This document shows positions 36,963-45,968 of a stretch of 64,000 bases of DNA, piece by piece. Below the pieces are notes generated by a model. That model was given only the letters and a program-made list of their open reading frames with translations, ran no database searches and was not told the origin of the DNA. The stretch comes from Bradyrhizobium sp. AZCC 2262 (GTDB taxonomy: Bacteria; Pseudomonadota; Alphaproteobacteria; Rhizobiales; Xanthobacteraceae): positions 5,084,001-5,148,000 of the forward strand of contig NZ_JAZHRT010000001.1 of the NCBI RefSeq assembly GCF_036924535.1, given 5' to 3'. Every line of letters starts with the position of its first letter. The stretch's first letter is position 1. Position numbers and translations under genes: made by a program.

Positions 36963-37042
36963 GTCATTCCGGGGCGGCTCAAAGAGCCGAACCCGGAATC
37001 TCGAGATTCCGGGTTCTGTGCTTCGCACAGCCCCGGAATGAC
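36963..37042. repeat. Nested palindromic element between dctP and dctQ (four-way junction)
   Basis: Outer 13-bp perfect arms (GTCATTCCGGGGC at 36963-36975, GCCCCGGAATGAC at 37030-37042) enclose three hairpins: GGCTC-AAA-GAGCC (36976-36988), a 26-bp perfect palindrome centred on CTCGAG (36990-37015), and CTGTGC-TTC-GCACAG (37016-37030). Transcribed on the minus strand this would fold as a cloverleaf after the dctP stop. GTCATTCCGGGG-type elements are common between genes in Bradyrhizobium (my recollection). Position suggests a transcript-stability or partial-termination role that keeps DctP above DctQM. Confidence 0.8.
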
Positions 37043-37051
37043 AGCTCATTT

Positions 37052-38029
37052 CTATTTGACCGCCTGGATGCGTTCCCAGTCGGCCTTGCGGTAGTCGAAG
37101 CTCTCAAAGCTCACGGTCTTGAGCACGGTGTCGCGGAATTCGTCCTTGTTGACCTCCGTCACCGTCAGGCCCTTCTGCTTGAAAAAATCGACCAGCTTGG
37201 CTTCGTTGGTCTTGATCTCGGCGGTCGCCTTTGCTGCCGCTTCCTGCGCGACGTCGGTGAAGATCTTGCGGTCTTCCTCGGACAACTTTTTCCAGAGCGC
37301 GCCGGACATCACGGTGTTGAGATGATCGACGATGTGGCCGGTCAGCACGATGTGCTTCTGCACCTCGTAGAACTTCTTGGCCTCGATGGTCGTGAGCGGA
37401 TTTTCCTGGGCCTCCACGGTGCCGTTCTGCAGGGCGAGATAGACCTCGGCAAACGCAATCGGCGCGGTATTGGCGCCGCATGCGCGCGGCATCGCGAGAT
37501 AGGCCGGCACATCGGGCACGCGAATCTTGAGGCCCTTCATGTCGGCGCACGTCTTGATCGGCTTGTTCGACGAGGTGTGGCGCACGCCGTAATAAGTCAC
37601 CGCCAGGATGTGATGGCCGGTCTTGTCCTCGTAGCCCTTCGTAAGCTCCTTGAAGACGTCGCTCTTGGTATAGGCCAGGAGATGGTCGGCATCGCGGAAG
37701 GTGTAGGGATAGTAGGTCACGCCGATCGGCGGAAAGCTCTTGGCCGCAAAGCTCGAGCCCGAGATGATCATATCGACCGAGCCGAGCGAAAGCCCCTGAT
37801 TGATGTCGGTTTCCTTGCCAAGCTGCGAGGCCGGATAGACGTCGATCTGGTAACGTCCATTGGTGCGCTTGTTGATTTCGCCCGCGGCCCAGACGGAAGC
37901 GGTGTGGAACGGCTCGGAAGTCTCGTAAACATGAGCCCATTTGAGCTTGGTCTGCGCCATGCCTGATGTGGTCGCGGCCAGCAGTGCAGCAGCAGACGCC
38001 GCAAATGCAATCGTCAATTTCTTCAACAC
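37052..38029 (-). CDS. dctP: TRAP transporter substrate-binding protein (DctP)
   Basis: A 325-residue periplasmic protein. Sec signal peptide at residues 1-25 (cleavage after GMA). The ligand-binding arginine is expected in KGLKIRVPDVPAYL, and NGTVEAQENPLTTIEAKKFYEVQKHI is the DctP signature. Neighbouring uxuA/uxuB make a hexuronate (glucuronate, galacturonate) or aldonate the likely ligand. GGGAGGAATT lies ahead of the ATG. A 94-base gap separates it from the regulator gene, and a strong palindrome follows its stop. Confidence 0.92.
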   Translation of the reverse strand: MLKKLTIAFAASAAALLAATTSGMAQTKLKWAHVYETSEPFHTASVWAAGEINKRTNGRYQIDVYPASQLGKETDINQGLSLGSVDMIISGSSFAAKSFPPIGVTYYPYTFRDADHLLAYTKSDVFKELTKGYEDKTGHHILAVTYYGVRHTSSNKPIKTCADMKGLKIRVPDVPAYLAMPRACGANTAPIAFAEVYLALQNGTVEAQENPLTTIEAKKFYEVQKHIVLTGHIVDHLNTVMSGALWKKLSEEDRKIFTDVAQEAAAKATAEIKTNEAKLVDFFKQKGLTVTEVNKDEFRDTVLKTVSFESFDYRKADWERIQAVK

Positions 38030-38122
38030 GTGAATTCCTCCCTTGCTACAATTTGCTTTTGTTACTCAACCGGCCCGGCATTTCGCTGAACCGTTCGAAT
38101 TCTTAGTCGTTTTCCTGGTCGT

Positions 38123-38860
38123 TCAGCCGCTCCTCGCGCGAACGCGGGAGGCAGGCGAAGCTTCGGTTCCGAAATTTTGCGCAAAGCGCGCCTGCGACCG
38201 CGCCAGGTGCTCGCGCATCGTCACGCGCGCCGCCTCCGCGTCATGGGCGGCAATGGCGTCGCGGATCGCGCGGTGCTCGGCCAGCGCCGCATTCCAGGAT
38301 TTGGGATTCTCGAAATAGTGCGCGAGCTTGGCGAAGTAGGGATTGAGCCGCTGGTCGAATAACTCGCCTACCACACGGACCAGCACGGCGTTGTCGAGAC
38401 ATCCGGCTACAGCTACATGAAACGCGCGGTCATGGATCATCGAGGCCTCGCCGGGATGCTGCACGGTGGCCATCGCGTCCAGCGAAGCGTCGATGCGCGC
38501 GATATCCTCGGATGTCGCTACCCGTGCCGCCTGTTCGGCGATGGCGCCTTCGAGGAATTCGCGGGCGCGCAGCAGTTCGAACGGGCCTTCGATCTCGGCC
38601 GCCGCCGGCAAGGGCGGCGCGAGCGCCGCCGGTTCGCTGACATAAATTCCGGAGCCGACGCGAATCCGAACCCGGCCCTCCACTTCGAGCGCGATCAGCG
38701 CTTCACGCACCGTCGGCCGCGACACCTTCAACTGTTCGGCCAGATCGCGTTCGGTCGGAAGCCGGCTGCCCACGCGATATTCGCCGCAGTCGATCAGGGC
38801 GCGGAGCTGATCGGCAACCTGGCGATAAAGGCGTCGCGCTTCCACGGCTTCGAGCGGCAC
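38123..38860 (-). CDS. FadR-subfamily GntR regulator of hexuronate genes
   Basis: A 245-residue regulator. The winged helix runs from about residue 8 to 76 (LPTERDLAEQLKVSRPTVREALIALEVEGRVRI), followed by the FCD ligand domain with metal-binding Asp/His in IHDRAFHVAVAG and AEHRAIRDAI. It is similar to UxuR/ExuR-type repressors. It lies between dctP and the divergent uxuB gene, and a candidate operator (38939-38953) is located in the shared promoter region. It probably senses a hexuronate or fructuronate. Confidence 0.88.
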   Translation of the reverse strand: MPLEAVEARRLYRQVADQLRALIDCGEYRVGSRLPTERDLAEQLKVSRPTVREALIALEVEGRVRIRVGSGIYVSEPAALAPPLPAAAEIEGPFELLRAREFLEGAIAEQAARVATSEDIARIDASLDAMATVQHPGEASMIHDRAFHVAVAGCLDNAVLVRVVGELFDQRLNPYFAKLAHYFENPKSWNAALAEHRAIRDAIAAHDAEAARVTMREHLARSQARFAQNFGTEASPASRVRARSG

Positions 38861-38938
38861 GCTCGTTCCTTCCCTGACGATCGCTTGAGTGATCGATTTT
38901 TCTTGCTTTGATCAGCCCACAGCCAATAAATCGGCAAT

Positions 38939-38953
38939 ATTGGCCTTACCAAT
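38939..38953. promoter_or_regulatory. Candidate FadR-type operator between regulator and uxuB
   Basis: Inverted repeat ATTGG-CCTTA-CCAAT. The inner part TGGCCTTACCA fits the FadR-subfamily consensus TNGTNNNACNA with one mismatch, and the half-sites equal those of the known UxuR-type sequence ATTGG-N4-CCAAT apart from one more spacer base. It lies 30 bases upstream of the uxuB start, where binding would block transcription. Confidence 0.5.
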
Positions 38954-38982
38954 TGACCAAAGATTGATGGATCGAGACTTCC

Positions 38983-40503
38983 ATGTCAAGCGAAACGCCA
39001 AAAAATCACGTTTCCGGCCCGAAAGACGGCGATTTCCGCCTGTCCGACGCCACCCTCGACAAACTGCCCGGCCAGATCCGGCGTCCGGCTTATGACCGCG
39101 CGCGCGTCACGCCCGGCATCGTTCACCTCGGAATTGGCGCGTTCCACCGGGCACACCAGGCGGTGGTGATCGACGACCTCCTTGCCGGCGGCGCGACGGA
39201 TTGGGGAATCGTCGGAGCCAGCTTGCGCAGCTCGGAAACGCGCGATGCCCTCGCCCCGCAGGATTGCCTTTACACGCTGGCCGTTCGTTCCGGCGCGGGC
39301 ACCGATCATCGGATCATCGGTTCGGTTCTCGCATGCGAGGTCGCCAACGAGAAACCCGCCCCCTTGGTCGCACGCCTGACCCACCCGGCCACCCGCATCG
39401 TCTCGCTGACGGTCACCGAGAAGGGCTATTGTCACACGCCGCAAACCGGCGACCTGGACGAGCATCATCCCGACATCGTTCATGACCTGCAAAATGCGGA
39501 CACGCCGCGCTCGGCCATCGGATTCCTGGTGGCTGCGCTGGCGCGCCGGCGGATTGCCGGTGCGGCCCCCTTCACCGTTCTGTCCTGCGACAATCTCTCC
39601 GCCAACGGCCATACCGTCGGGCGCATCGTGACGCAGTTCGCCGCCTTGCGATCGCGCAATCTCGCCGAGTGGATTGAAGCCGAGGTGGCCTTCCCTTCGA
39701 CCATGGTGGACCGGATCGTGCCGGAGACCACCGACCTCGACCGATCAGAGATTTCCTCCGCGCTCGGCATGATCGACGCGTGGCCTATCGTCACGGAACC
39801 ATTCACGCAATGGATCGTCGAAGACCGCTTTCCGGCCGGGCGGCCGGACTTCGCAGCCGCAGGCGTGCAATTGGTTTCGGACGTAACGCCGTTCGAACAC
39901 ATGAAGCTGCGGCTGCTCAACGCCAGCCATTCGGCGCTGGCCTATCTTGGCTATCTCGCCGGCCATGAAACCATCGCTGCAACCATGACCGACCTTCGCT
40001 TTGCGGCGTTTGCCCGGCAGGTGATGCAGGACGCGGCGCCGACACTCGCGATGCCTGAAGGGACCGATCTTGCGGCCTATGGCGCATCGCTGCTGCAGCG
40101 CTTCTCCAATCCCGCCCTGCACCATCGCACCTGGCAGATCGCGATGGACGGATCGCAGAAACTGCCGCAGCGCCTGCTCGGCACCATGCAGGACCGGCTG
40201 CGACTGGGCCTTTCGATCGACACGCATGCGCTCGCGGTAGCGAGCTGGATGCGCTACGTCACCGCAAAGGACGAACAGGGACGCGCCATCGACGTACGCG
40301 ATCCGCTTGCCAGGGAACTGGCTGAGATCGCCGAGCGCGCCGGCCCATACGCGGAGCGCCTTGCGCCCGCGCTGCTGGAGGTGCACTCCATTTTCGGCAA
40401 CCTCGGCAGCGATCCTCGCATGCGCAACGCCGTCACCGCGGCGCTCGCAAAACTCTACGCCCTGGGGGCACGACAGACGGTGCAGACGTTTCAGCCAGCA
40501 TGA
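38983..40503 (+). CDS. uxuB: D-mannonate oxidoreductase / fructuronate reductase (mannitol dehydrogenase family)
   Basis: A 506-residue long-chain polyol dehydrogenase. VHLGIGAFHRAHQAVVIDDLL (about residues 46-66) is the cofactor and substrate entry motif, with DNLSANG and the catalytic lysine segment FEHMKLRLLNASHSALAYLGYLAG in the second half. Length matches the fructuronate reductase/mannitol dehydrogenase group. It converts fructuronate to mannonate, the substrate of UxuA encoded on the other strand. Mannitol or arabinitol dehydrogenase activity is the main alternative. Confidence 0.9.
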   Translation: MSSETPKNHVSGPKDGDFRLSDATLDKLPGQIRRPAYDRARVTPGIVHLGIGAFHRAHQAVVIDDLLAGGATDWGIVGASLRSSETRDALAPQDCLYTLAVRSGAGTDHRIIGSVLACEVANEKPAPLVARLTHPATRIVSLTVTEKGYCHTPQTGDLDEHHPDIVHDLQNADTPRSAIGFLVAALARRRIAGAAPFTVLSCDNLSANGHTVGRIVTQFAALRSRNLAEWIEAEVAFPSTMVDRIVPETTDLDRSEISSALGMIDAWPIVTEPFTQWIVEDRFPAGRPDFAAAGVQLVSDVTPFEHMKLRLLNASHSALAYLGYLAGHETIAATMTDLRFAAFARQVMQDAAPTLAMPEGTDLAAYGASLLQRFSNPALHHRTWQIAMDGSQKLPQRLLGTMQDRLRLGLSIDTHALAVASWMRYVTAKDEQGRAIDVRDPLARELAEIAERAGPYAERLAPALLEVHSIFGNLGSDPRMRNAVTAALAKLYALGARQTVQTFQPA

Positions 40504-40563
40504 TAGAACCACATGGTGGCAAGGCCACACCGCGACCGCCTATTTATTTCGGAATTCAGCAGG

Positions 40564-41394
40564 CTACGGAGACAACACCGTCCTGGTGAGTTGGTGACAG
40601 GGATCGGCGAGCCCGTCGATGACATCGAAATGATGCCGGCCGGGTTCTTCGATCGTGCGGGTTTTCGCACCGAGCCCGGTCCAGATGTTGGCGAGGAGCG
40701 CGTTCTGGCGGACGAATTCCGGGCGCTCCGCGCTGCCCACCCAGCACGTCACGCGCACATCCCGCATCGGCTCCAGCAATGCGGGGCTCTCCACGAGCGC
40801 CTCGGCCTCGTCGATCCGGAGGTCCGTATTCATGGCGGCCTTCATCAATGGACGAAGGTCATGAACGCCGGAAATGGAGACGGTGTGGCTGATGCGCGCC
40901 CGGACATCGTCCGGGAGCGGCGACGTCGCCGAAATCATGCGTGTCACCAGATGCCCGCCGGCAGAGTGACCGACCAGAAAAAGCGGGCCTTCGACGATCG
41001 CGGCGGCGCGCTCGACGGCCGCGGCAATTTCGCGCGTGATCTCGGAGATGCGCACAGTCGGGCACAGCGTGTAGGAGGGCATCGCCACCGCATAGCCGCC
41101 TTCAACCGATCCGCGCGCGAGATGCGACCAAAAGCTCTTGTCGAGCGCCTTCCAGAATCCGCCATGGACGAAGACGACCAGGCCCTTTGGCCGGCCTTCC
41201 GGTGCAAAGAGATCGAAGCGGTTTCGTGCGCGCTCGCCATAGGGGACGTCGAGCGTCGCGCGGCCGCTGCCTTGAAGTGCGTCACGATAGGCCTGCGCGG
41301 GCTGCACCCACGCCGCCGGCCAGCGTTCGCCGCCCGGAATGTTCGGAGCATTCGCATAGGCGTCGCTCCAGTCGGAAATCTGATGAAAAATCAC
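40564..41394 (-). CDS. kynB: Kynurenine formamidase-like alpha/beta hydrolase
   Basis: A 276-residue alpha/beta hydrolase of the arylformamidase type. HGGFW (oxyanion hole), GHSAGGH (nucleophile serine), a late Asp region (GSAERPEFVRQN) and HHFDVIDGL (catalytic His) follow the order known for eukaryote-like kynurenine formamidases. This is distinct from the metal-dependent KynB fold, so the symbol describes role rather than fold. The start is uncertain: GTG 41394 fits the family length; an upstream frame to 41490 lacks similarity. It is divergent from kynU with a shared control region. Confidence 0.8.
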   Translation of the reverse strand: MIFHQISDWSDAYANAPNIPGGERWPAAWVQPAQAYRDALQGSGRATLDVPYGERARNRFDLFAPEGRPKGLVVFVHGGFWKALDKSFWSHLARGSVEGGYAVAMPSYTLCPTVRISEITREIAAAVERAAAIVEGPLFLVGHSAGGHLVTRMISATSPLPDDVRARISHTVSISGVHDLRPLMKAAMNTDLRIDEAEALVESPALLEPMRDVRVTCWVGSAERPEFVRQNALLANIWTGLGAKTRTIEEPGRHHFDVIDGLADPCHQLTRTVLSP

Positions 41395-41492
41395 GCGGTT
41401 CGGTTTCCGTCCAATTCTGTGGGTCGGGCGGATGTCCGATCGATGCCCGCAGCCAACTAGTCTATACCGAGAAGCGCACCTTGCGCCCATAA

Positions 41493-41512
41493 ATTTTAAG
41501 CTTGAAATAATT
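41493..41512. promoter_or_regulatory. Aminobenzoate-regulon box, copy A (kynB/kynU)
   Basis: The sequence ATTTTAAGCTTGAAATAATT lies 47 bases upstream of the kynU ATG in the kynB-kynU divergent region. It matches five other copies in the window (consensus TTTARGCTTNAAAYAATT). Its centre AAGCTT is palindromic, as for MarR-type operators. Confidence 0.65.
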
Positions 41513-41558
41513 GATATCAGCGCGAATAATTCCGCGGGGGCGCGAGCCAGGGAAAGAC

Positions 41559-42752
41559 ATGACCGATTTCACGCGAACAAAATCCCTGTTCGCCATCCCG
41601 GATGGCCTGATCTATCTGGACGGCAATTCGCTCGGTCCCCTGCCCGTTGCAGCCGCCGATCGCGTCGGCCGCATGATAGCGGAGGAATGGGGCAAGCACC
41701 TCATCAAGGGCTGGAACGTCGCCGGGTGGATGACGCAGCCGCGGCGTATCGGCGACCGCATCGGCCGGTTGATCGGTGCTGCCGAAGGGACGGTGGTGGT
41801 GGGCGATACGCTGTCCATCAAGGTCTATCAGGCGCTGGCCTCTGCGCTCGAACTCAATCCGTCGCGGCGCGTAATCTTGTCGGACAGCGGCAACTTTCCT
41901 TCCGATCTCTACATCGCCAGCGGTCTGCTCGAATCGCTCGACCGCGGCCACGAGTTGAAGGTCGTGGCCCCCGAACACGTCGAAGCGGCCATCGACGAGA
42001 CGATCGCGGTGCTGATGCTGACCGAGGTCGACTACCGCACCGGCCGGCTGCACGACATGACCACGCTGACGCGCAGGGCGCATGCCGCCGGCGCGTTGAC
42101 GGTCTGGGATCTGGCGCATTCCGCGGGCGCGATTCCGGTCGAGTTGGAAGGTGTCGAAGCCGATTTCGCAGTTGGCTGCACCTACAAATATCTCAATGCC
42201 GGTCCTGGCGCGCCAGCCTTCATCTATGTAGCGCCGAAGCACGCCGATACGGCGCGGCCGGCGCTTTCCGGTTGGATGGGTCATCAGGCGCCCTTTGCCT
42301 TTGACCTCGACTATCGGGCCGGGCCGGGCATTGAGCGAATGCGGGTCGGTACGCCCCCGATCATTGCGATGGCCGCGCTCGACGCCGCCCTCGACGTCTG
42401 GGATGGCATCAGCATGACCGACGTGCGCCATGCATCGATCGCGCTCGCCGACCTGTTCATCCACGAAGTCGAAGGACGTTGTCCCGAGCTGACACTGGCT
42501 TCGCCGCGGGACGGAAAGCGGCGCGGCAGCCAGGTTTCGTTTCGTCACCCGGACGGCTACGCGATCATGCAGGCGCTGATCGCGCGCGACGTGATCGGCG
42601 ACTTCCGCGCGCCGGACCTGATGCGCTTCGGCTTTACGCCGCTCTACATCGGAGAAGCCGAGGTTCGCGCGGCGGTCGAAATCATCGCCGACGTCTTGAC
42701 CAATCGCCGCTGGGATACCGAGGACTACCGCAAAAAGGCGCTCGTGACATGA
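41559..42752 (+). CDS. kynU: Kynureninase
   Basis: A 397-residue PLP enzyme of fold type I that splits L-kynurenine into anthranilate and alanine. Lys210 in [19 protein letters not shown] is the PLP lysine; [13 protein letters not shown] has the pyridine-binding aspartate and [11 protein letters not shown] is the N-terminal family signature. It is of the expected length. ATG 41559 follows CAGGGAAAG. The stop overlaps kynA (ATGA), so kynU and kynA form one operon. Confidence 0.95.
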   Translation: MTDFTRTKSLFAIPDGLIYLDGNSLGPLPVAAADRVGRMIAEEWGKHLIKGWNVAGWMTQPRRIGDRIGRLIGAAEGTVVVGDTLSIKVYQALASALELNPSRRVILSDSGNFPSDLYIASGLLESLDRGHELKVVAPEHVEAAIDETIAVLMLTEVDYRTGRLHDMTTLTRRAHAAGALTVWDLAHSAGAIPVELEGVEADFAVGCTYKYLNAGPGAPAFIYVAPKHADTARPALSGWMGHQAPFAFDLDYRAGPGIERMRVGTPPIIAMAALDAALDVWDGISMTDVRHASIALADLFIHEVEGRCPELTLASPRDGKRRGSQVSFRHPDGYAIMQALIARDVIGDFRAPDLMRFGFTPLYIGEAEVRAAVEIIADVLTNRRWDTEDYRKKALVT

Positions 42753-43588
42753 CCGGCAAGCCCGACGATCCCTCGCGTGAGGGAGCCCAGATGTCGTTCG
42801 AAGGTCGCATGTCCTACAGCGATTATCTGCATCTGGAACGCGTGCTGGACGCGCAAAAGCCGCTCTCGGACGCGCATGACGAACTGCTGTTCATCATCCA
42901 GCACCAGACTTCCGAACTCTGGATGAAGCTGGCCATCCACGAAATCCGTTCCGCCATCAAGGCGATCCGCCACGACCAGTTGCAACCCGCCTTCAAGATG
43001 CTGTCGCGTATCGCCCGGATATTCGAGCAGCTCAATACCGCCTGGGACGTGTTGCGGACGATGACACCCAGCGAATACACCGAGTTTCGCGATCAGCTCG
43101 GGCAGTCCTCGGGTTTCCAGTCATACCAGTACCGCGCCATCGAATTCCTGGCCGGCAATCGCAATTTGGCGCTGCTTGCCCCGCACGCCCACCGCGCCGA
43201 CATCATGGCAAAGCTCGAGGAAATTCTCGCTGAGCCGGGCCTCTATGACGAGGCGCTGCTGCTCTTGGCGCGCAATGGTTTTGACATCGGCGAAGACGCA
43301 CGCCGAACCGACTGGCGCGTCAAGCGCACGCCAAACGACGAGGTTTTGGCGGCCTGGAAGACCGTCTATGCGTCGCCGGCGAAACACTGGATGCTCTACG
43401 AGTTCGCGGAAAAGCTGGTCGATTTCGAAGACTATTTCCGCCGCTGGCGCTTCAACCACGTCACGACGGTCGAGCGCATCATCGGCCTGAAGCGCGGAAC
43501 CGGCGGCACGTCGGGCGTCTCCTACTTGCGCAAGATGCTCGAGGTCGAACTTTTTCCGGAACTCTGGAAGCTGAGAACAGAGCTCTAG
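42749..43588 (+). CDS. kynA: Tryptophan 2,3-dioxygenase
   Basis: A 279-residue heme dioxygenase that opens the indole ring of L-tryptophan to N-formylkynurenine. [13 protein letters not shown] with the substrate-binding tyrosine, [19 protein letters not shown] with the active-site histidine, [15 protein letters not shown] with the carboxylate-binding arginine, and the heme-binding histidine in [15 protein letters not shown] are all present, as is [13 protein letters not shown]. Length is typical for bacterial TDO. Together with KynB and KynU it converts tryptophan to anthranilate. Confidence 0.96.
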   Translation: MTGKPDDPSREGAQMSFEGRMSYSDYLHLERVLDAQKPLSDAHDELLFIIQHQTSELWMKLAIHEIRSAIKAIRHDQLQPAFKMLSRIARIFEQLNTAWDVLRTMTPSEYTEFRDQLGQSSGFQSYQYRAIEFLAGNRNLALLAPHAHRADIMAKLEEILAEPGLYDEALLLLARNGFDIGEDARRTDWRVKRTPNDEVLAAWKTVYASPAKHWMLYEFAEKLVDFEDYFRRWRFNHVTTVERIIGLKRGTGGTSGVSYLRKMLEVELFPELWKLRTEL

Positions 43589-43610
43589 GACGACACCCGA
43601 CAAGCGGGTT

Positions 43611-44069
43611 TCAGCGCGGCACCACCGCCGTCGCCTCGATCTCGACGCGGGCTTCCTTCTCGACCAGACGCACCACCTGCACCAGCGCCATCGCCGGATA
43701 ATGCGCGCCAAAAATCTCGCGATAGACGCGGCCTAGCTCTTTCAGGCTCGCGAGATATTCCTCGATGTCGACGACATACCAGGTCAGGCGCACGAGATGC
43801 TGAGGTCCAGCGCCGCCCTCGGCGAGGATATCGGCAATGTTGCTCAGCGTCTGACGGACCTGCGCGACGAAATCGGTTGCGAGGTAACCTTGCGTATCCC
43901 AACCGATCACGCCGCCGGTCACGACAAGCCGGCCATCGGCGGCCATGCCGTTGGCGTAGCCCTTCGGCATCGGCCAGCCGCTCGGCTGCAGCACTTGCGG
44001 ACCGGAGGGCGGGGTATCGGTCTTGGGATTAGGCACCACACTCAATGTGGGGCCTTTAGGGGCGGTCAC
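43611..44069 (-). CDS. RidA/YjgF-family deaminase-like protein
   Basis: A 152-residue protein of the RidA/YjgF/TdcF family. The conserved arginine that binds the imine carboxylate is seen near the C terminus in EARVEIEATAVV, with GGVIGWD and the LVRLTWYVVDIEEY strand. Family members hydrolyse reactive imines; some are aminomuconate deaminases of aromatic catabolism. It is co-directional with the aminobenzoate-CoA ligase (25-base gap), so deamination of an intermediate after ring attack is a fair guess. The N-terminal 30 residues are an extension with low complexity. Confidence 0.85.
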   Translation of the reverse strand: MTAPKGPTLSVVPNPKTDTPPSGPQVLQPSGWPMPKGYANGMAADGRLVVTGGVIGWDTQGYLATDFVAQVRQTLSNIADILAEGGAGPQHLVRLTWYVVDIEEYLASLKELGRVYREIFGAHYPAMALVQVVRLVEKEARVEIEATAVVPR

Positions 44070-44094
44070 CGGCTTTTCTCCATCAGGTTAGACG

Positions 44095-45783
44095 TTATTC
44101 CGCGGCGACGCTTGGTGACGCCGAGCCGGCCGATGCCATCTGCCTCAGCGCAAAGCGCCTCAGCTTGCCGGTTTCGGTCTTCGGCAGTTGCGTAATATAC
44201 TCGATCGCACGCGGATATTTATACGGCGCAATTGTCTGCTTGACATGATCCTGCAACGCCTGCGTCAGCGCAGCGTCGCCCAAGGCCCCACCCGCCAGAA
44301 CCACGTAAGCCTTGACGATCATGCCGCGCGCCTCGTCGGGAGCACCGACCACGCCGCATTCGGCTACCGCAGGGTGGGACAGCAACGCGGTTTCGACCTC
44401 GGGACCTGCGATGTTGTAGCCGGAGGAGACGATCATGTCGTCCGAACGGGCGACAAAGGACAGCCGTCCGTTTGCGTCGCGGACGAAGGAATCGCCCGTC
44501 AGGTTCCAGCCGTCGCGCACATAGTTCGATTGCCTCTCGTCGGCGAGATAGCGGCAGCCCGTCGGTCCGCGCACCGCAAGCTTTCCGACGGTACCATCAG
44601 GCAATTCGTTCATGTTGTCGTCGACGATTTTTGCCTCATAGCCGGAAACCGGTTGCCCTGTCGTCCCGGCTACGGCGTCACCGACGCGGTTGGTGATGAA
44701 GATGTGCAGCAGCTCCGTCGAGCCGATGCCGTCGAGAATGGTCTTGCCGGTTCTGCGGGTCCAGCTTTCGAACACCGGCGCGGGCAAGGTTTCGCCGGCC
44801 GAGACCGCGATCCGCAGCGACGACAGATCGGCACCCTTGTCCATCGCTGCCATCATCGCGCGATACGCGGTTGGCGAGGTGAAGCAAATCGTCGCCTTGT
44901 GGGTCTCGATGATCTTGACCATCTCGGGCGGCGCCGCGTTTTCCAACAGCGTTGCGGTCGCGCCGAACCGCAACGGGAAGATCGCCAGTCCCCCGAGCCC
45001 GAACGTAAAGGCCAGCGGTGGCGAGCCGACGAAAACATCGTCCTCGGTCACGTTGAGGACTTCCCTGGCATAGCCGTCCGCAACGATCATGAGGTCGCGA
45101 TGGAAATGCATTGTCGCCTTGGGTTCGCCGGTGGTGCCCGAGGTAAATCCAAGCAGCGCGACGTCATCGCGTCCCGTCTTCACGGCTTCGAACTTTACCG
45201 GCTTGTTCAACGCCACCCGGTCGAGCTCGGCATCATGGTTCGACGTGCCGTCGAAATTCACCACCTGCTTGAGAAAGCGGCTGGTCTTCGCGCACGCGAC
45301 CAGCTCATCGGCAATGCGGCTGTCGGTCAGCGCCAGCGCAATCTCGGCCTTGTCGACGATCTTGCCCAGCTCGCCGGCGCGCAGCATCGGCATGGTGTTG
45401 ACGACGACAGCGCCCGCTTTGGTGGCTGCGAGCCAGGCCGCGACCAGTGCCGGATTGTTGCCGGAACGGATCAGGACGCGATTGCCGGGCTTGACGCCGT
45501 AGTTCTCCACCAGCGCATGCGCGAGGCGGTTGGACCAGTCAGCCAGTTCCTTGTAGGTGCGCTGGCGGCCGTTGCCGATCAGCGCGATCCGGTCGCCACA
45601 GCCTTTTTCGACGATACGGTCGGTCAGCTCGACCGCGGCATTCAGATATTCCGGGTATTGAAACTCGGGCTGATCGAGCAGCAGGTCCGGCCATTGCTCG
45701 GATGGCGGCAGATTTCGCCGCGCGAAGTCATCGATATGGCCCGACGGGCCAAGAGACCGACCAAGGGTCCGGCTGGGTGACAT
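44095..45783 (-). CDS. 2-Aminobenzoate-CoA ligase-like acyl-CoA synthetase
   Basis: A 562-residue adenylate-forming enzyme of the benzoate-CoA ligase subgroup. The phosphate-binding loop GFTSGTTGEPK lies at residues 212-222, the aromatic-pocket region LLGFTSGTT to VGSPPLAFTFGLGGLAIFP follows, the hinge is at RSDDMIVSSGYNIAGPEVE, and the catalytic lysine lies in PKTETGKLRR. It would activate anthranilate to 2-aminobenzoyl-CoA. ATG 45783 has GGGGAG six bases ahead; ATG 45789 would abut it. A regulon box (copy B) lies 79-98 bases upstream. Confidence 0.9.
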   Translation of the reverse strand: MSPSRTLGRSLGPSGHIDDFARRNLPPSEQWPDLLLDQPEFQYPEYLNAAVELTDRIVEKGCGDRIALIGNGRQRTYKELADWSNRLAHALVENYGVKPGNRVLIRSGNNPALVAAWLAATKAGAVVVNTMPMLRAGELGKIVDKAEIALALTDSRIADELVACAKTSRFLKQVVNFDGTSNHDAELDRVALNKPVKFEAVKTGRDDVALLGFTSGTTGEPKATMHFHRDLMIVADGYAREVLNVTEDDVFVGSPPLAFTFGLGGLAIFPLRFGATATLLENAAPPEMVKIIETHKATICFTSPTAYRAMMAAMDKGADLSSLRIAVSAGETLPAPVFESWTRRTGKTILDGIGSTELLHIFITNRVGDAVAGTTGQPVSGYEAKIVDDNMNELPDGTVGKLAVRGPTGCRYLADERQSNYVRDGWNLTGDSFVRDANGRLSFVARSDDMIVSSGYNIAGPEVETALLSHPAVAECGVVGAPDEARGMIVKAYVVLAGGALGDAALTQALQDHVKQTIAPYKYPRAIEYITQLPKTETGKLRRFALRQMASAGSASPSVAAE

Positions 45784-45861
45784 CTTCATCTCCCCTCGCT
45801 TCCATCAATGAAAGGCTCGAGTTCAATATCGAGGACGCCCGGCAACGCCATCTCGCAAATC

Positions 45862-45881
45862 ATTTTAGGCTTAAAACAATT
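45862..45881. promoter_or_regulatory. Aminobenzoate-regulon box, copy B (ligase)
   Basis: ATTTTAGGCTTAAAACAATT lies upstream of the ligase gene (minus strand) in the gap to the flavin-containing monooxygenase. It differs from copy A at three positions. It belongs to the six-copy set with consensus TTTARGCTTNAAAYAATT. Confidence 0.65.
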
Positions 45882-45968
45882 TTTCGCAAGTGTGGAATCA
45901 TGGGTGGAATCACCCCTTCCCCGCCGCCGGGATCAGCCTGACGGCGGCAGCGCCAAGGGAACCCGTCC

